From: Methylobacter sp.
GTDB taxonomy: Bacteria > Pseudomonadota > Gammaproteobacteria > Methylococcales > Methylomonadaceae
NCBI RefSeq assembly: GCF_023227905.1
Contig: NZ_JALOCF010000040.1
Location: forward strand, 1 to 41,951
Reading direction: 5' to 3'
DNA: 41,951 nucleotides
Position 1 is the first letter of the stretch. Every line of letters starts with the position of its first letter. Below, piece by piece: positions 25,654 through 32,230 of this stretch. The notes beneath the pieces are model-generated. The model was not told the origin of the DNA. It saw only the letters and a program-made list of their open reading frames with translations, and searched no databases. Both the position numbers and the translations under genes were made by a program.

Positions 25654-26007
25654 CTATTTAGCCGTCAACGGCACGCCATTAAAGCAAATGCCATCCCAGC
25701 CGAATTTCATGAAGTTCCTGATGTTCTGATGGCCTGTGCCGTCCGGATCGTTTAATACATCCACTCGGTAATAATCTCCGAACAGGTTTAAGGTTTGTTG
25801 CTGGTCGAGCTGGTTGATCTGGGCAAAAGCGAAAATCTTGCAGGAGCCTTCGTTAGTGCCGGCCTGATTGACTAACAACTGCTCATTCAGGCCGTTGCTG
25901 AATTCGGTGGCTTGGTAATGGTAATTATCGGTAATGATCGCGATGGTGTCATTAAAGCCGACAGCTTCGTTATTTTTTATTTTTTCAATAAATGATGCGC
26001 GCGACAT
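25654..26007 (-). CDS. HopJ-family protein
   Basis: 117 residues, recognised from FNDTIAIITDNYHYQATEFSNG, GSCKIFAFAQIN, LFGDYYRVDVL and the C-terminal DGTGHQNIRNFMKFGWDG. The name comes from a Pseudomonas type III effector, but the domain is common in free-living bacteria with no type III secretion; no secretion genes are here. Start taken at ATG 26007; an upstream TTG at 26019 is less likely. It follows the isochorismatase-family gene by 24 nt on the same strand. Confidence 0.88.
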   Translation of the reverse strand: MSRASFIEKIKNNEAVGFNDTIAIITDNYHYQATEFSNGLNEQLLVNQAGTNEGSCKIFAFAQINQLDQQQTLNLFGDYYRVDVLNDPDGTGHQNIRNFMKFGWDGICFNGVPLTAK

Positions 26008-26031
26008 ATATAAGTACAAGGTAAACAGGAG

Positions 26032-26598
26032 TTAGCGGAGTAATCCGGAAATCTTTTTAAATTCAGGGTGGGTGGAATCCCTAACCCATTCGAACAACAC
26101 CGATTCATAATTGGTGATGGAGGCATTTTGCTGTTGCATGCGCTGCAAGGCATAGAATTTATGCTCCGCTTTGCGTGAGCAAATGGCGTCCTCAACGACA
26201 TGCACCTGATAGCCAAGGTGTATCAATTCCAACGCGGTCTGCAAGACGCAAACATGGGCTTCCTGGCCGACCAGTATGATCTGCTTGCGGTCGGTATTGG
26301 CGACAGTGTCGGTAAAACCGTCAGCCGCACAGCAGGAAAAGCCGGTCTTGTCGAAAATCAGGGTGCCTTCCGACAATATATCGGTGATGGTCGTATCGGT
26401 CGGGCCCAAGCCTTTGGAATATTGCTCGGTCAATAACACCGGAATGTTCAGTAGTCCGGCGGCTTCAACCAAGCTGCGGGTGTTGGCTGTCGTTAATTCA
26501 GCTTCGGCTTCAGGCATGGCAGCGGATAATTTTGACTGCAAATCGACAACGATCAGCAGGCTGTTTTGTGCAGACAGTAGGTTAGGGTGTGTGGTCAT
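26032..26598 (-). CDS. Isochorismatase-family cysteine hydrolase (YcaC/nicotinamidase-like)
   Basis: 188 residues with the cysteine-hydrolase triad: Asp19 in VVDLQSK, Lys84 in FDKTGFSC and Cys117 in GQEAHVCVLQTALEL. An EAHVC box with a cis-peptide-type region is the hallmark. Substrates in this family include isochorismate, nicotinamide and small amides; none can be assigned. The HopJ gene follows 24 nt downstream; a long hairpin separates this gene from smpB upstream. Confidence 0.9.
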   Translation of the reverse strand: MTTHPNLLSAQNSLLIVVDLQSKLSAAMPEAEAELTTANTRSLVEAAGLLNIPVLLTEQYSKGLGPTDTTITDILSEGTLIFDKTGFSCCAADGFTDTVANTDRKQIILVGQEAHVCVLQTALELIHLGYQVHVVEDAICSRKAEHKFYALQRMQQQNASITNYESVLFEWVRDSTHPEFKKISGLLR

Positions 26599-26627
26599 TT
26601 TAATTTGAAAGAAAGGGTTAGGGGAAG

Positions 26628-26696
26628 AAGGCTAAGGGCTAAGGGCAAAAGGCTAAAACACACATCCTTCGCCTTTTGCCTTGCGCCTTTAGCCTT
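26628..26696. repeat. 69-base inverted repeat that contains the smpB stop codon
   Basis: Two 26-base arms (26628-26653 and 26671-26696) pair with about four mismatches; cores are AAGGCTAAGGGC and GCGCCTTTAGCCTT. The TAA stop of smpB (26689-26691) lies in the right arm. Different in sequence from the CACCACGAAG family. It could act as a terminator for smpB. Confidence 0.75.
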
Positions 26697-27174
26697 TTTT
26701 CATAACGCGTGCTTTTTCACGTTGCCAGTCGCGGTCTTTTGAGGCCGCGCGTTTGTCGTGTAATTGCTTGCCTTTTGCCAGACCGATTTCCAGTTTGGCC
26801 CGGCCGTTCTTCCAGTACATGGACAATGGAATCAAGGTGTAGCCTTTGCGTTCGACGGCGCCGATCAACTTGTTGAGTTCATGCCGGTTCAGCAGCAGTT
26901 TCTTGGCGCGGATAGCGTCCGGGTTAACATGGGTTGACGCCGATAACAGCGGCGAAATATGAGCGCCGGACAACCAAGCTTCGCCCCGCTTTATCGCGAC
27001 GTAGCTCTCTTTAAGCTGCACGCGGCCATCCCGGAGGCTCTTAACTTCCCAGCCTTCCAAAACTATTCCTGCTTCAAACTTTTCTTCAATTGTATACTCG
27101 AATTTAGCCTGACGATTGACGGCGATAGTGGCGTTTTGCTGCTTGTTATTTTTTTTGGACTTTTTGTCGGCCAT
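26689..27174 (-). CDS. smpB: SsrA-binding protein SmpB
   Basis: Partner of tmRNA in ribosome rescue. 161 residues, the usual size. Motifs: TIAVNRQAKFEYTIEEKFEAG, VLEGWEVKSLRDGRVQLKESYV, GYTLIPLSMYWKNGRAKLEIG and the basic tail GKQLHDKRAASKDRDWQREKARVMKKG, which enters the mRNA channel. The divergent gene in E. coli and many gammaproteobacteria is ratA; here an NSS symporter gene stands between them. No tmRNA gene (ssrA) is in the window. The last codons and stop fall in an inverted repeat. Confidence 0.98.
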   Translation of the reverse strand: MADKKSKKNNKQQNATIAVNRQAKFEYTIEEKFEAGIVLEGWEVKSLRDGRVQLKESYVAIKRGEAWLSGAHISPLLSASTHVNPDAIRAKKLLLNRHELNKLIGAVERKGYTLIPLSMYWKNGRAKLEIGLAKGKQLHDKRAASKDRDWQREKARVMKKG

Positions 27175-27245
27175 AGATTTTTAAACTGACGTAAAGGAAT
27201 AATTTTGTTATTTTACTCGATTATTACTGCAATAGTCAGAAAAGC

Positions 27246-27280
27246 TCACCACGAAGGACACGAAGAGCACTTCGTGGTGA
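27246..27280. repeat. Palindromic repeat, copy 4 (short)
   Basis: TCACCACGAAG (27246-27256) pairs with CTTCGTGGTGA (27270-27280), leaving a 13-base loop that contains ACACGAAGAG. It lies between smpB (divergent, minus) and the NSS symporter gene (plus), in the promoter region of the latter. Confidence 0.85.
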
Positions 27281-27313
27281 ATTGGTAACCTTTGAGTTTT
27301 TACAGGCACACAA

Positions 27314-28678
27314 ATGGCGGATACAAAAAAATCACAACATGGTGAATGGTCATCACGTTTCGCATTTATTCTTGCTGCGACGGGTTCCGCAGTCGGTCTG
27401 GGTAATATTTGGAAATTTCCCTATATTACCGGTGAAAACGGCGGCGGGGCGTTTGTCATTGTCTATTTGTTGTGTGTATTGCTGATCGGCATTCCCATTA
27501 TGATGGCGGAGACCCTGCTGGGACGGCGCAGCAGACAAAACCCCATTAGCACCATGATAACCTTGTCCGATGAAGCCGGAGCCGATAAAAACTGGCATTA
27601 CTTGGGATGGATGGGAGTGACTGCCGGTTTCCTGATACTGTCTTATTACAGCGTTATTGCAGGCTGGGCTTCCGCTTACGTGGTAAAAGCTTTTTCCGGC
27701 AGTTTTTTGGGTGCCGATGCCTCATCAATAAAAGTGCTTTTTGACGATTTTGTCGGAAGCCCGATCAAGCTGCTGTTTTGGCATACCCTGTTCATGCTGG
27801 CGACCATGCTGATCGTGGTTCGCGGCGTTAATACCGGCCTGGAAAAAGCGGTGCGTTTTTTAATGCCCAGCCTGTTTGTGCTGCTAATGCTGATGGTGGC
27901 TTATGCAATGACCTTTGACGAGTATTATGACAAAGGCATCAAATTCTTGTTCACGCCCGATTTTAGCAAGATAACTGCTGATGGCGTATTGACCGCAATG
28001 GGGCATGCTTTTTTCACATTGAGTTTAGGCATGGGCGCCATTATGGTTTACGGCTCTTACCTGCCTAAGGATGTGTCGATCGCCAAAACCGTCTATTGGA
28101 TTGCCGGTACCGATACCGTGGTTGCCCTGTTAGCGGGTATTGCCATTTTCCCGATTGTTTTTGCCAATGGCTTGGAACCTGCCGCCGGTCCCGGACTGAT
28201 CTTTCAAACCTTGCCGATTGCTTTCGGCAACATGACCGGCGGCTGGTTATTCGGCATTTTATTTTTTGTAATGTTGGTGTTCGCGGCATTGTCTTCGTCC
28301 ATTTCATTAATCGAACCGGCTGTTGCATGGTTGATTGAAAATAAAAACATGAGCCGGGAACAAGCCTGTATCTGGTCAGGTTCGGTAACTTGGCTGATGG
28401 GATTCGGCGTCGTTTTTTCATTCAACATCTGGTCTGAGCTCAAGATTTTCGACAGAACCATCTTTCAATTGCTGGATTATTTAACAGCCAATTTGATGTT
28501 GCCTATCGGCGGCTTTTGCATCGCAGTGTTCGCCGGTTGGATCATGAAGCAGCAACATACCGAGCAGGAATTGAACATGCCCAATCCGCTCGGCTATCAA
28601 ATATGGAAAATTTTAATCAGCTACGTCTCTCCCGCCGCCGTATTTCTGGTATTTCTGCACGTGGTTGGAGTTCTTTAA
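27314..28678 (+). CDS. Neurotransmitter:sodium symporter (NSS) family transporter
   Basis: 454-residue inner-membrane transporter with about 11 or 12 helices. The NSS hallmark GSAVGLGNIWKFPY (Na+ and substrate site, helix 1) is at residues 20-33, followed by GENGGGAFVIVYLLC. Bacterial members such as LeuT, TnaT and MhsT import hydrophobic amino acids with Na+. Substrate is not predictable. ratA begins 2 nt after its stop, so translation is coupled. In most gammaproteobacteria ratA directly faces smpB, so this gene looks inserted into the smpB/ratA gap. Confidence 0.95.
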   Translation: MADTKKSQHGEWSSRFAFILAATGSAVGLGNIWKFPYITGENGGGAFVIVYLLCVLLIGIPIMMAETLLGRRSRQNPISTMITLSDEAGADKNWHYLGWMGVTAGFLILSYYSVIAGWASAYVVKAFSGSFLGADASSIKVLFDDFVGSPIKLLFWHTLFMLATMLIVVRGVNTGLEKAVRFLMPSLFVLLMLMVAYAMTFDEYYDKGIKFLFTPDFSKITADGVLTAMGHAFFTLSLGMGAIMVYGSYLPKDVSIAKTVYWIAGTDTVVALLAGIAIFPIVFANGLEPAAGPGLIFQTLPIAFGNMTGGWLFGILFFVMLVFAALSSSISLIEPAVAWLIENKNMSREQACIWSGSVTWLMGFGVVFSFNIWSELKIFDRTIFQLLDYLTANLMLPIGGFCIAVFAGWIMKQQHTEQELNMPNPLGYQIWKILISYVSPAAVFLVFLHVVGVL

Positions 28679-28680
28679 GC

Positions 28681-29112
28681 ATGACCGTTGTTCAAAAAAG
28701 CGCCCTTGTAAAATTCTCAGCGCAGCAAATGTTTGATCTGGTTAACGACATTGAAGCCTATCCGAAGTTCTTGCCCTGGTGCAGCGGCAGCCGGATCATC
28801 AAGCGCGAAGATGACATTGTCGAAGCCGAGTTAATGATTTCCAAAGGCGGCTTTAAAAAATCCTTTGCGACCCGGAACAAGATTGATAACGGACGCAGCA
28901 TGACGCTGTCCCTGTTAAACGGCCCGTTTTCATCTTTGGAAGGACGATGGGAGTTTATACCGTTGCGTGAGGACGCCAGCAAGATTTCCCTGGACCTGGA
29001 GTTTGAAATGTCAGGCAAGCTGGCAAGCATGGCTTTCGGTGCAGTCTTTAATCAGATCTGCAATACGATGGTCAGTTCGTTTACCGCACGGGCCAAAGTC
29101 GTTTATGGTTAA
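28681..29112 (+). CDS. ratA: RatA / COQ10-like START-domain protein
   Basis: 143 residues. Start at ATG 28681, 2 nt after the symporter stop, with GGAG about 10 nt upstream inside the symporter coding end. Motifs: KSALVKFSAQQMFDLVNDIEAYPKFLPWCSGS and MVSSFTARAKVVYG. E. coli RatA blocks 70S ribosome formation by binding 50S when overproduced; the fold is that of the coenzyme Q-binding COQ10 proteins, so a quinone-related role is equally possible. Overlaps rnfH by 8 nt. Confidence 0.95.
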   Translation: MTVVQKSALVKFSAQQMFDLVNDIEAYPKFLPWCSGSRIIKREDDIVEAELMISKGGFKKSFATRNKIDNGRSMTLSLLNGPFSSLEGRWEFIPLREDASKISLDLEFEMSGKLASMAFGAVFNQICNTMVSSFTARAKVVYG

Positions 29113-29380
29113 TGTCGAAGTGGCTTACGCCAAGCCCGAAGAGCAGGTGATAGTTGTGCTTCAAATGCAGGAAGGAACGACGGTTGAAGCTGCGATAAAA
29201 GCCTCGGGGTTGCCGGAACGATTCCCTGAGATTGTCTTGTCCGAGCTTAATGTGGGCATTTTTGGTGTAGCCTGCAAACTGGATCAGCCTGTTAGAGAGG
29301 GTGACAGGATAGAAATTTATCGGCCTTTGGTTCATGACCCGAAAGAGGCTAGGCGGCAAAGGGCTTTGAAGGGAGGCTGA
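29105..29380 (+). CDS. rnfH: RnfH/RatB ubiquitin-like protein
   Basis: 91 residues of the UPF0125/RnfH family, a beta-grasp fold: VNVEVAYAKPEEQVIVVLQM, VGIFGVACKLDQPVREGDRIEIYRPL and the conserved tail DPKEARRQRA. It starts at 29105 inside the last codons of ratA (8-nt overlap). The ratA-rnfH pair is conserved in many gammaproteobacteria, usually followed by bamE. Here 1.7 kb of accessory DNA follows instead. Biological role is unsettled. Confidence 0.95.
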   Translation: MVNVEVAYAKPEEQVIVVLQMQEGTTVEAAIKASGLPERFPEIVLSELNVGIFGVACKLDQPVREGDRIEIYRPLVHDPKEARRQRALKGG

Positions 29381-29414
29381 TTGTGTGTGGTTATTAACAA
29401 TCAGACAATAACTT

Positions 29415-29421
29415 GTTAGGC
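29415..29421 (+). other. Integron-like core site GTTAGGC before the hypothetical gene
   Basis: GTTAGGC fits the GTTRRRY core at which integron cassettes join. It lies 9 nt before the ATG at 29431, the distance typical of cassette genes. Just before it, TAACAA (29395-29400) and TTGTTA (29413-29418) form a perfect 6-bp inverted pair that could be a vestige of an attC site. Confidence 0.4.
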
Positions 29422-29430
29422 AGCAAGATC

Positions 29431-30006
29431 ATGAATTATTCGACACTCAAAGCAATGCGTTCTCGCATCGAGAGGGCGCGTTGTTCTGTCCAAACAGCTT
29501 CTGGAATTAGCTACGCCACAAGCTATCAAGCCAACGGACAGGACTTCATTACAAACTTCAAAGCCATCGGCATCAAAGCACCAGAACAACTCGAAGACGA
29601 TTTTCTTGCTTTGTTTGTTTGGGTCTGGAGTCTTAAGGGCTACATCAAGGAGGCCTTTGAAGCTCGTGGCCTCAGGAGCGCTCTTGTTGAAGATGAAGTT
29701 AATGCGTGTCCTGCGCTGACCTATGTCGCCGACATTGCCAATAGAGCGAAACACGGCACTCTCAAGTCAAGTCGATCAGGGCGACACGCCGAGCTCGTAG
29801 ACGTAGGCTGCACAGTTCCGCAAGACGCAGTGGCGAGAATCATTTTTGCTGGCAGCGACGTGACCTTAGATGTGAAGAATTTCGAACAAGCCGAGATTCA
29901 TGCGTGGGTTTCTGTTGAGATGGATGTGCGCATCGATGCCCTCGCTGTTCTCTCAGAGGCCATGAACTGCTGGGAGACTAAACTCTTGCCACAGATTGCG
30001 GTCTAA
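29431..30006 (+). CDS. Hypothetical protein, framed like an integron gene cassette
   Basis: 191 residues from ATG 29431; no recognised family. Predicted mostly helical, no signal or membrane segment. A patch FVWVWSLKGYIKEAF followed by YVADIANRAKHG resembles the layout of small HEPN-like or cassette-borne proteins (a D-I-A-N-x3-K-H box), but this is not firm. Its TAA stop lies inside GTCTAAC (30001-30007), which matches the RYYYAAC inverse core of an attC site, and GTTAGGC stands just before its start. Codon use (many CTC, GAC, GGC) differs from the AT-rich toxin-antitoxin genes that follow. Confidence 0.65.
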   Translation: MNYSTLKAMRSRIERARCSVQTASGISYATSYQANGQDFITNFKAIGIKAPEQLEDDFLALFVWVWSLKGYIKEAFEARGLRSALVEDEVNACPALTYVADIANRAKHGTLKSSRSGRHAELVDVGCTVPQDAVARIIFAGSDVTLDVKNFEQAEIHAWVSVEMDVRIDALAVLSEAMNCWETKLLPQIAV

Positions 30007-30007
30007 C
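30001..30007 (+). other. Integron-like inverse core GTCTAAC over the stop codon
   Basis: GTCTAAC fits RYYYAAC, and the stop codon TAA (30004-30006) is part of it, as in classical gene cassettes. The matching GTTRRRY at the far end of an attC site is not seen within 140 bases; CTAA at 30003 may pair weakly with TTAG near 30058. If real, the attC is decayed. Confidence 0.35.
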
Positions 30008-30170
30008 TCGCTAAACCGTATCCTCTAAGATCAGCAGACCATGCCGAGTCGGGCTGATTAGTCATGTAGAGTGCACAGCGCACCATTTACGAATGCCAAA
30101 ATAGCCAGACTATTTTAAAACATTCCAACAGGTCATCCATTCCAAATATTAAAATTTCCAGTATGGTTTG

Positions 30171-30204
30171 CCCCTGTAGGGAGGCACGACGCGCCCCTAC
30201 AGGG
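30171..30204. repeat. CCCTGTAGGG / CCCTACAGGG hairpin upstream of hicB
   Basis: CCCTGTAGGG (30172-30181) pairs with CCCTACAGGG (30195-30204) around a 13-base loop. It lies in the 221-base gap between the cassette-like gene and hicB. The gap also contains AGTGCACAGCGCACC (30069-30083), related to a hairpin at 31008. Confidence 0.7.
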
Positions 30205-30227
30205 TTATCAAAACTAAAGGAAGTCTC

Positions 30228-30434
30228 ATGCGTTACTCAATCGTTGTCGAAAAAGCCGAAAATAACTACTCAGCCCATGTGCTCGATTTGCCCGGCTGCG
30301 TTGCTACAGGCAATACCGTAGAGGAAACTGAGCGAGAAATGCGTGAGGCAATCGAGTTTCATATCGAAGGACTAAATTAAGATGATTTGCCTATGCCGCA
30401 ACCAGTTGAAAAATTGACCCTTCCTGTAAACTGA
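30228..30434 (+). pseudogene. HicB-like antitoxin interrupted by one in-frame stop
   Basis: The frame begins MRYSIVVEKAENNYSAHVLD and continues LPGCVATGNTVEETEREMRE, a clear HicB N-terminus (partial RNase H fold), but stops at TAA 30378-30380 after 50 residues. Reading on in the same frame gives DDLPMPQPVEKLTLPVN to TGA 30434, which is the expected HicB C-terminal tail (EDGLPIPEP-type). A single substitution thus truncates the gene. AAAGGAAG lies before the ATG. No hicA adjoins; the next gene is an unrelated toxin. The 50-residue form may still fold, so loss of function is likely but not certain. Confidence 0.7.
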
Positions 30435-30452
30435 CATACTATAAATAGTATG
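30414..30452 (+). promoter_or_regulatory. Promoter and operator of the HigBA-like pair, overlapping the toxin start
   Basis: TTGACC (30414-30419), 17-nt spacer, TACTAT (30437-30442). CATACTAT-AA-ATAGTATG (30435-30452) is a perfect palindrome covering the -10 box and the toxin ATG (30450-30452). Transcription would start within a base or so of the ATG, giving a leaderless mRNA. Binding of the Xre antitoxin here would block its own promoter. Confidence 0.65.
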
Positions 30453-30731
30453 TGGAGAATATACGAACATAAACGAGTCGAAAAGCAGTTGAAATCATGC
30501 CCGATCGAAGTACAAAAGCGATATGAAAAATGGAAAGACATTGTTGTTATATCCGGCCCACAAGGATTAATGCTGATCAAAGGTTTTTGCGATGAGGCTT
30601 TAAAAGGTGAATGGAACGGCTACAGGTCTTCCCGCTTAAATAAGCAATACCGGGTTATTTATCAAACCAAAGTGAATGAAGTCTATGTTCAAGTTGAAGA
30701 AGTAACGCCTCATGATTATCGGAGAAAATGA
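30450..30731 (+). CDS. RelE/HigB-like mRNA-interferase toxin
   Basis: 93 residues of the RelE/StbE superfamily. Conserved segments: MWRIYEHKRVEKQLKSCP, YEKWKDIVVISGPQGL, IKGFCDEALKGEWNGYRSSR and YRVIYQTKVNEVYVQVEEVT-PHDYRR. Toxins of this type cut mRNA at the ribosome. Toxin precedes antitoxin, as in HigBA. The start codon lies at the end of a perfect operator palindrome and has no Shine-Dalgarno sequence, so it may be leaderless. One nt separates it from the antitoxin. Confidence 0.9.
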   Translation: MWRIYEHKRVEKQLKSCPIEVQKRYEKWKDIVVISGPQGLMLIKGFCDEALKGEWNGYRSSRLNKQYRVIYQTKVNEVYVQVEEVTPHDYRRK

Positions 30732-30732
30732 T

Positions 30733-30987
30733 ATGAATGAATACCAAATCTCAAAAAAATCAATCGATGTGTCTGTTGGTGAATCAGTAAGAATCATCCG
30801 TGAACTGCAAGAATTAAGTCAAAATCAATTGGCTGAACTTACCGGCATTCCCCAGTCAACGATCTCGGCAATTGAACATGACAAGATAAACTTAGGCATA
30901 GAGCGCGCGAAAATTTTGGCAAAAGCGCTTAAATGTCATCCTGCAGTATTGGTTTTTCCTGGATGGGATGCCGAGATTGCCGCTTAA
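30733..30987 (+). CDS. Xre/HigA-like antitoxin
   Basis: 84 residues from ATG 30733 (GGAG 8 nt upstream, within the toxin 3' end). The helix-turn-helix is SQNQLAELTGIPQSTISAIEHDKINLGIERAKILAKALKCHP, typical of the lambda-Cro/Xre fold. It should neutralise the upstream toxin and repress the promoter at 30414. The C-terminal PAVLVFPGW tail is seen in HigA-like proteins. A GC hairpin (31008-31024) follows. Confidence 0.92.
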   Translation: MNEYQISKKSIDVSVGESVRIIRELQELSQNQLAELTGIPQSTISAIEHDKINLGIERAKILAKALKCHPAVLVFPGWDAEIAA

Positions 30988-31007
30988 ATAGAGTTGTAGT
31001 TTTGCAG

Positions 31008-31024
31008 GGTGCGCATAGCGCACC
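31008..31024. repeat. GGTGCGC-ATA-GCGCACC hairpin
   Basis: Perfect 7-bp stem with 3-nt loop, 21 bases after the antitoxin stop, probably ending that transcript. A related sequence (AGTGCACAGCGCACCATTTA) lies at 30069-30088, so similar elements stand on both sides of the hicB/HigBA stretch. Confidence 0.75.
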
Positions 31025-31043
31025 ATTTTTGAACTAGACACCG

Positions 31044-31066
31044 AAAAAGGGGTGCAATGCACCCCT
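31044..31066 (-). terminator. Terminator of bamE
   Basis: On the minus strand AGGGGTGC, loop ATT, GCACCCCT, then a run of five T residues (complement of AAAAA at 31044-31048). It lies 7 bases after the bamE stop codon. Confidence 0.88.
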
Positions 31067-31073
31067 ATCATTG

Positions 31074-31637
31074 CTAAAGCGGCAATTGATCTGTTGGCGA
31101 TCCGGATGTCGGCACCGGTTTTGTCTCCGATTTGTCGGCTTTAGGCGTGTCATCAATGCCGTCATAACCAAACAGGCCGGTGATCATTTCCCACAAAGTT
31201 TTATCAAGATCCCGCTTCGGTACTTCTACGGTAGTCTCTTCTGATGTTTTAATAACGGGCACTTCGCTGGGCTTGAAATCGCCTTGCACGCCGATCAACT
31301 GATCGTTATCGAAGAATAACGAGATCCTTTTTTGCTGCCTGTCGCCGCCTTCAATTTGCGCAGAATAGAGATAGTCCCAGCGTTTTTGATGAAAGAAATC
31401 AGCCAGCATCGGTGAACCCATGATGTACAGCACCTGGCGTTTGTTCATGTTGGGCCTGAGCTGGTCGATCATGGATTGATCGACGATATTGCCCTGCTGG
31501 ACATCGATTCTGTAGACGCCGGGCAAGTTATTCAGAATGGTGGTGCATGAAGCTAGTGTCAGGCTTACTGCGACTGCAAGAGTGCAGGATGTGAAGCGTT
31601 TGCCGAGTAGGTTTAAAGTGAAAAACGGCTTTCTCAT
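31074..31637 (-). CDS. bamE: BamE/OmlA outer-membrane assembly lipoprotein
   Basis: BamE is the small lipoprotein of the BAM complex that inserts beta-barrel proteins in the outer membrane. 187 residues with signal peptide and lipobox LASC (Cys31). Core motifs: LPGVYRIDVQQGNIVDQSMI, LRPNMNKRQVLYIMGSPML, WDYLYSAQIEGGDRQQKR and LFFDNDQLIGVQGDF. A C-terminal extension (from about 125) is polar and low-complexity, longer than in E. coli (113 residues). It is divergent from fur, as in Pseudomonas, sharing a 151-base intergenic region. Confidence 0.95.
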   Translation of the reverse strand: MRKPFFTLNLLGKRFTSCTLAVAVSLTLASCTTILNNLPGVYRIDVQQGNIVDQSMIDQLRPNMNKRQVLYIMGSPMLADFFHQKRWDYLYSAQIEGGDRQQKRISLFFDNDQLIGVQGDFKPSEVPVIKTSEETTVEVPKRDLDKTLWEMITGLFGYDGIDDTPKADKSETKPVPTSGSPTDQLPL

Positions 31638-31788
31638 TTGAGGCTGCGGATGTATTTAAAATATAAGATGATACAGGATGTTAAAGGATTATCCTATAAA
31701 ACTGTCATGCCCATACTGTCAAAAAAAGGCTACAATGCATGTAATTCTATAGACGACTGCCTATACAAGGCATAAACGGAGATTACTG

Positions 31789-32205
31789 TTGGAAACTCAT
31801 GATTTAAGGAATGCAGGCCTGAAGGTGACGTTGCCTCGGGTTAAGATTCTGCAAATTTTAGAAAGTCAGACTAATGAGCGTCATTTGACCGCTGAACAGG
31901 TTTATAAAATTCTGCTCAGTGAAGATGAAGAAATCGGCTTGGCTACGGTTTACCGGGTTTTAACCCAGTTTGAAGCGGCCGGACTGGTGAGTCGGCATCA
32001 TTTTGAAGGCGGCAATTCTGTCTTTGAACTGGATAAAGGCACTCATCACGATCACATACTTTGCATGAAGTGTGGCAAGGTCGATGAATTTACCGATGAG
32101 GTTATTGAGGCCCGGCAAAAAGAAATTGCAGAAAAACTGGGTTACGAATTGACCGATCATGGTCTTTATCTCTATGGTTTTTGCGCTCAATGCAGAAAAT
32201 CCTGA
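31789..32205 (+). CDS. fur: Ferric uptake regulator Fur
   Basis: 138-residue iron-responsive repressor. N-terminal winged helix with GLKVTLPRVKILQIL and EIGLATVYRVLTQFEAAGLV; metal site HHDH (86-89); zinc cysteines Cys92, Cys95, Cys132, Cys135 (CxxC twice). Start is TTG 31789 with CGGAG upstream. A -10-like TACAAT lies near 31733 in the shared bamE/fur region; no clear Fur box was seen, so autoregulation is not shown by the sequence. lolC follows 25 nt downstream on the same strand. Confidence 0.96.
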   Translation: METHDLRNAGLKVTLPRVKILQILESQTNERHLTAEQVYKILLSEDEEIGLATVYRVLTQFEAAGLVSRHHFEGGNSVFELDKGTHHDHILCMKCGKVDEFTDEVIEARQKEIAEKLGYELTDHGLYLYGFCAQCRKS

Positions 32206-32230
32206 TTTTTAATTTCAACTTGTAGGCTTC

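Noticed and set aside
25654..26007. HopJ as a sign of type III secretion
   Set aside because: The domain is widespread outside pathogens and no secretion genes are present.
28516..28680. Upstream extension of ratA
   Set aside because: The frame is open, but it lies inside the symporter coding end. ATG 28681 gives the family-typical N-terminus.
28967..29104. Upstream extension of rnfH into ratA
   Set aside because: RnfH proteins start at the VNVEVAY strand; ATG 29105 gives normal length.
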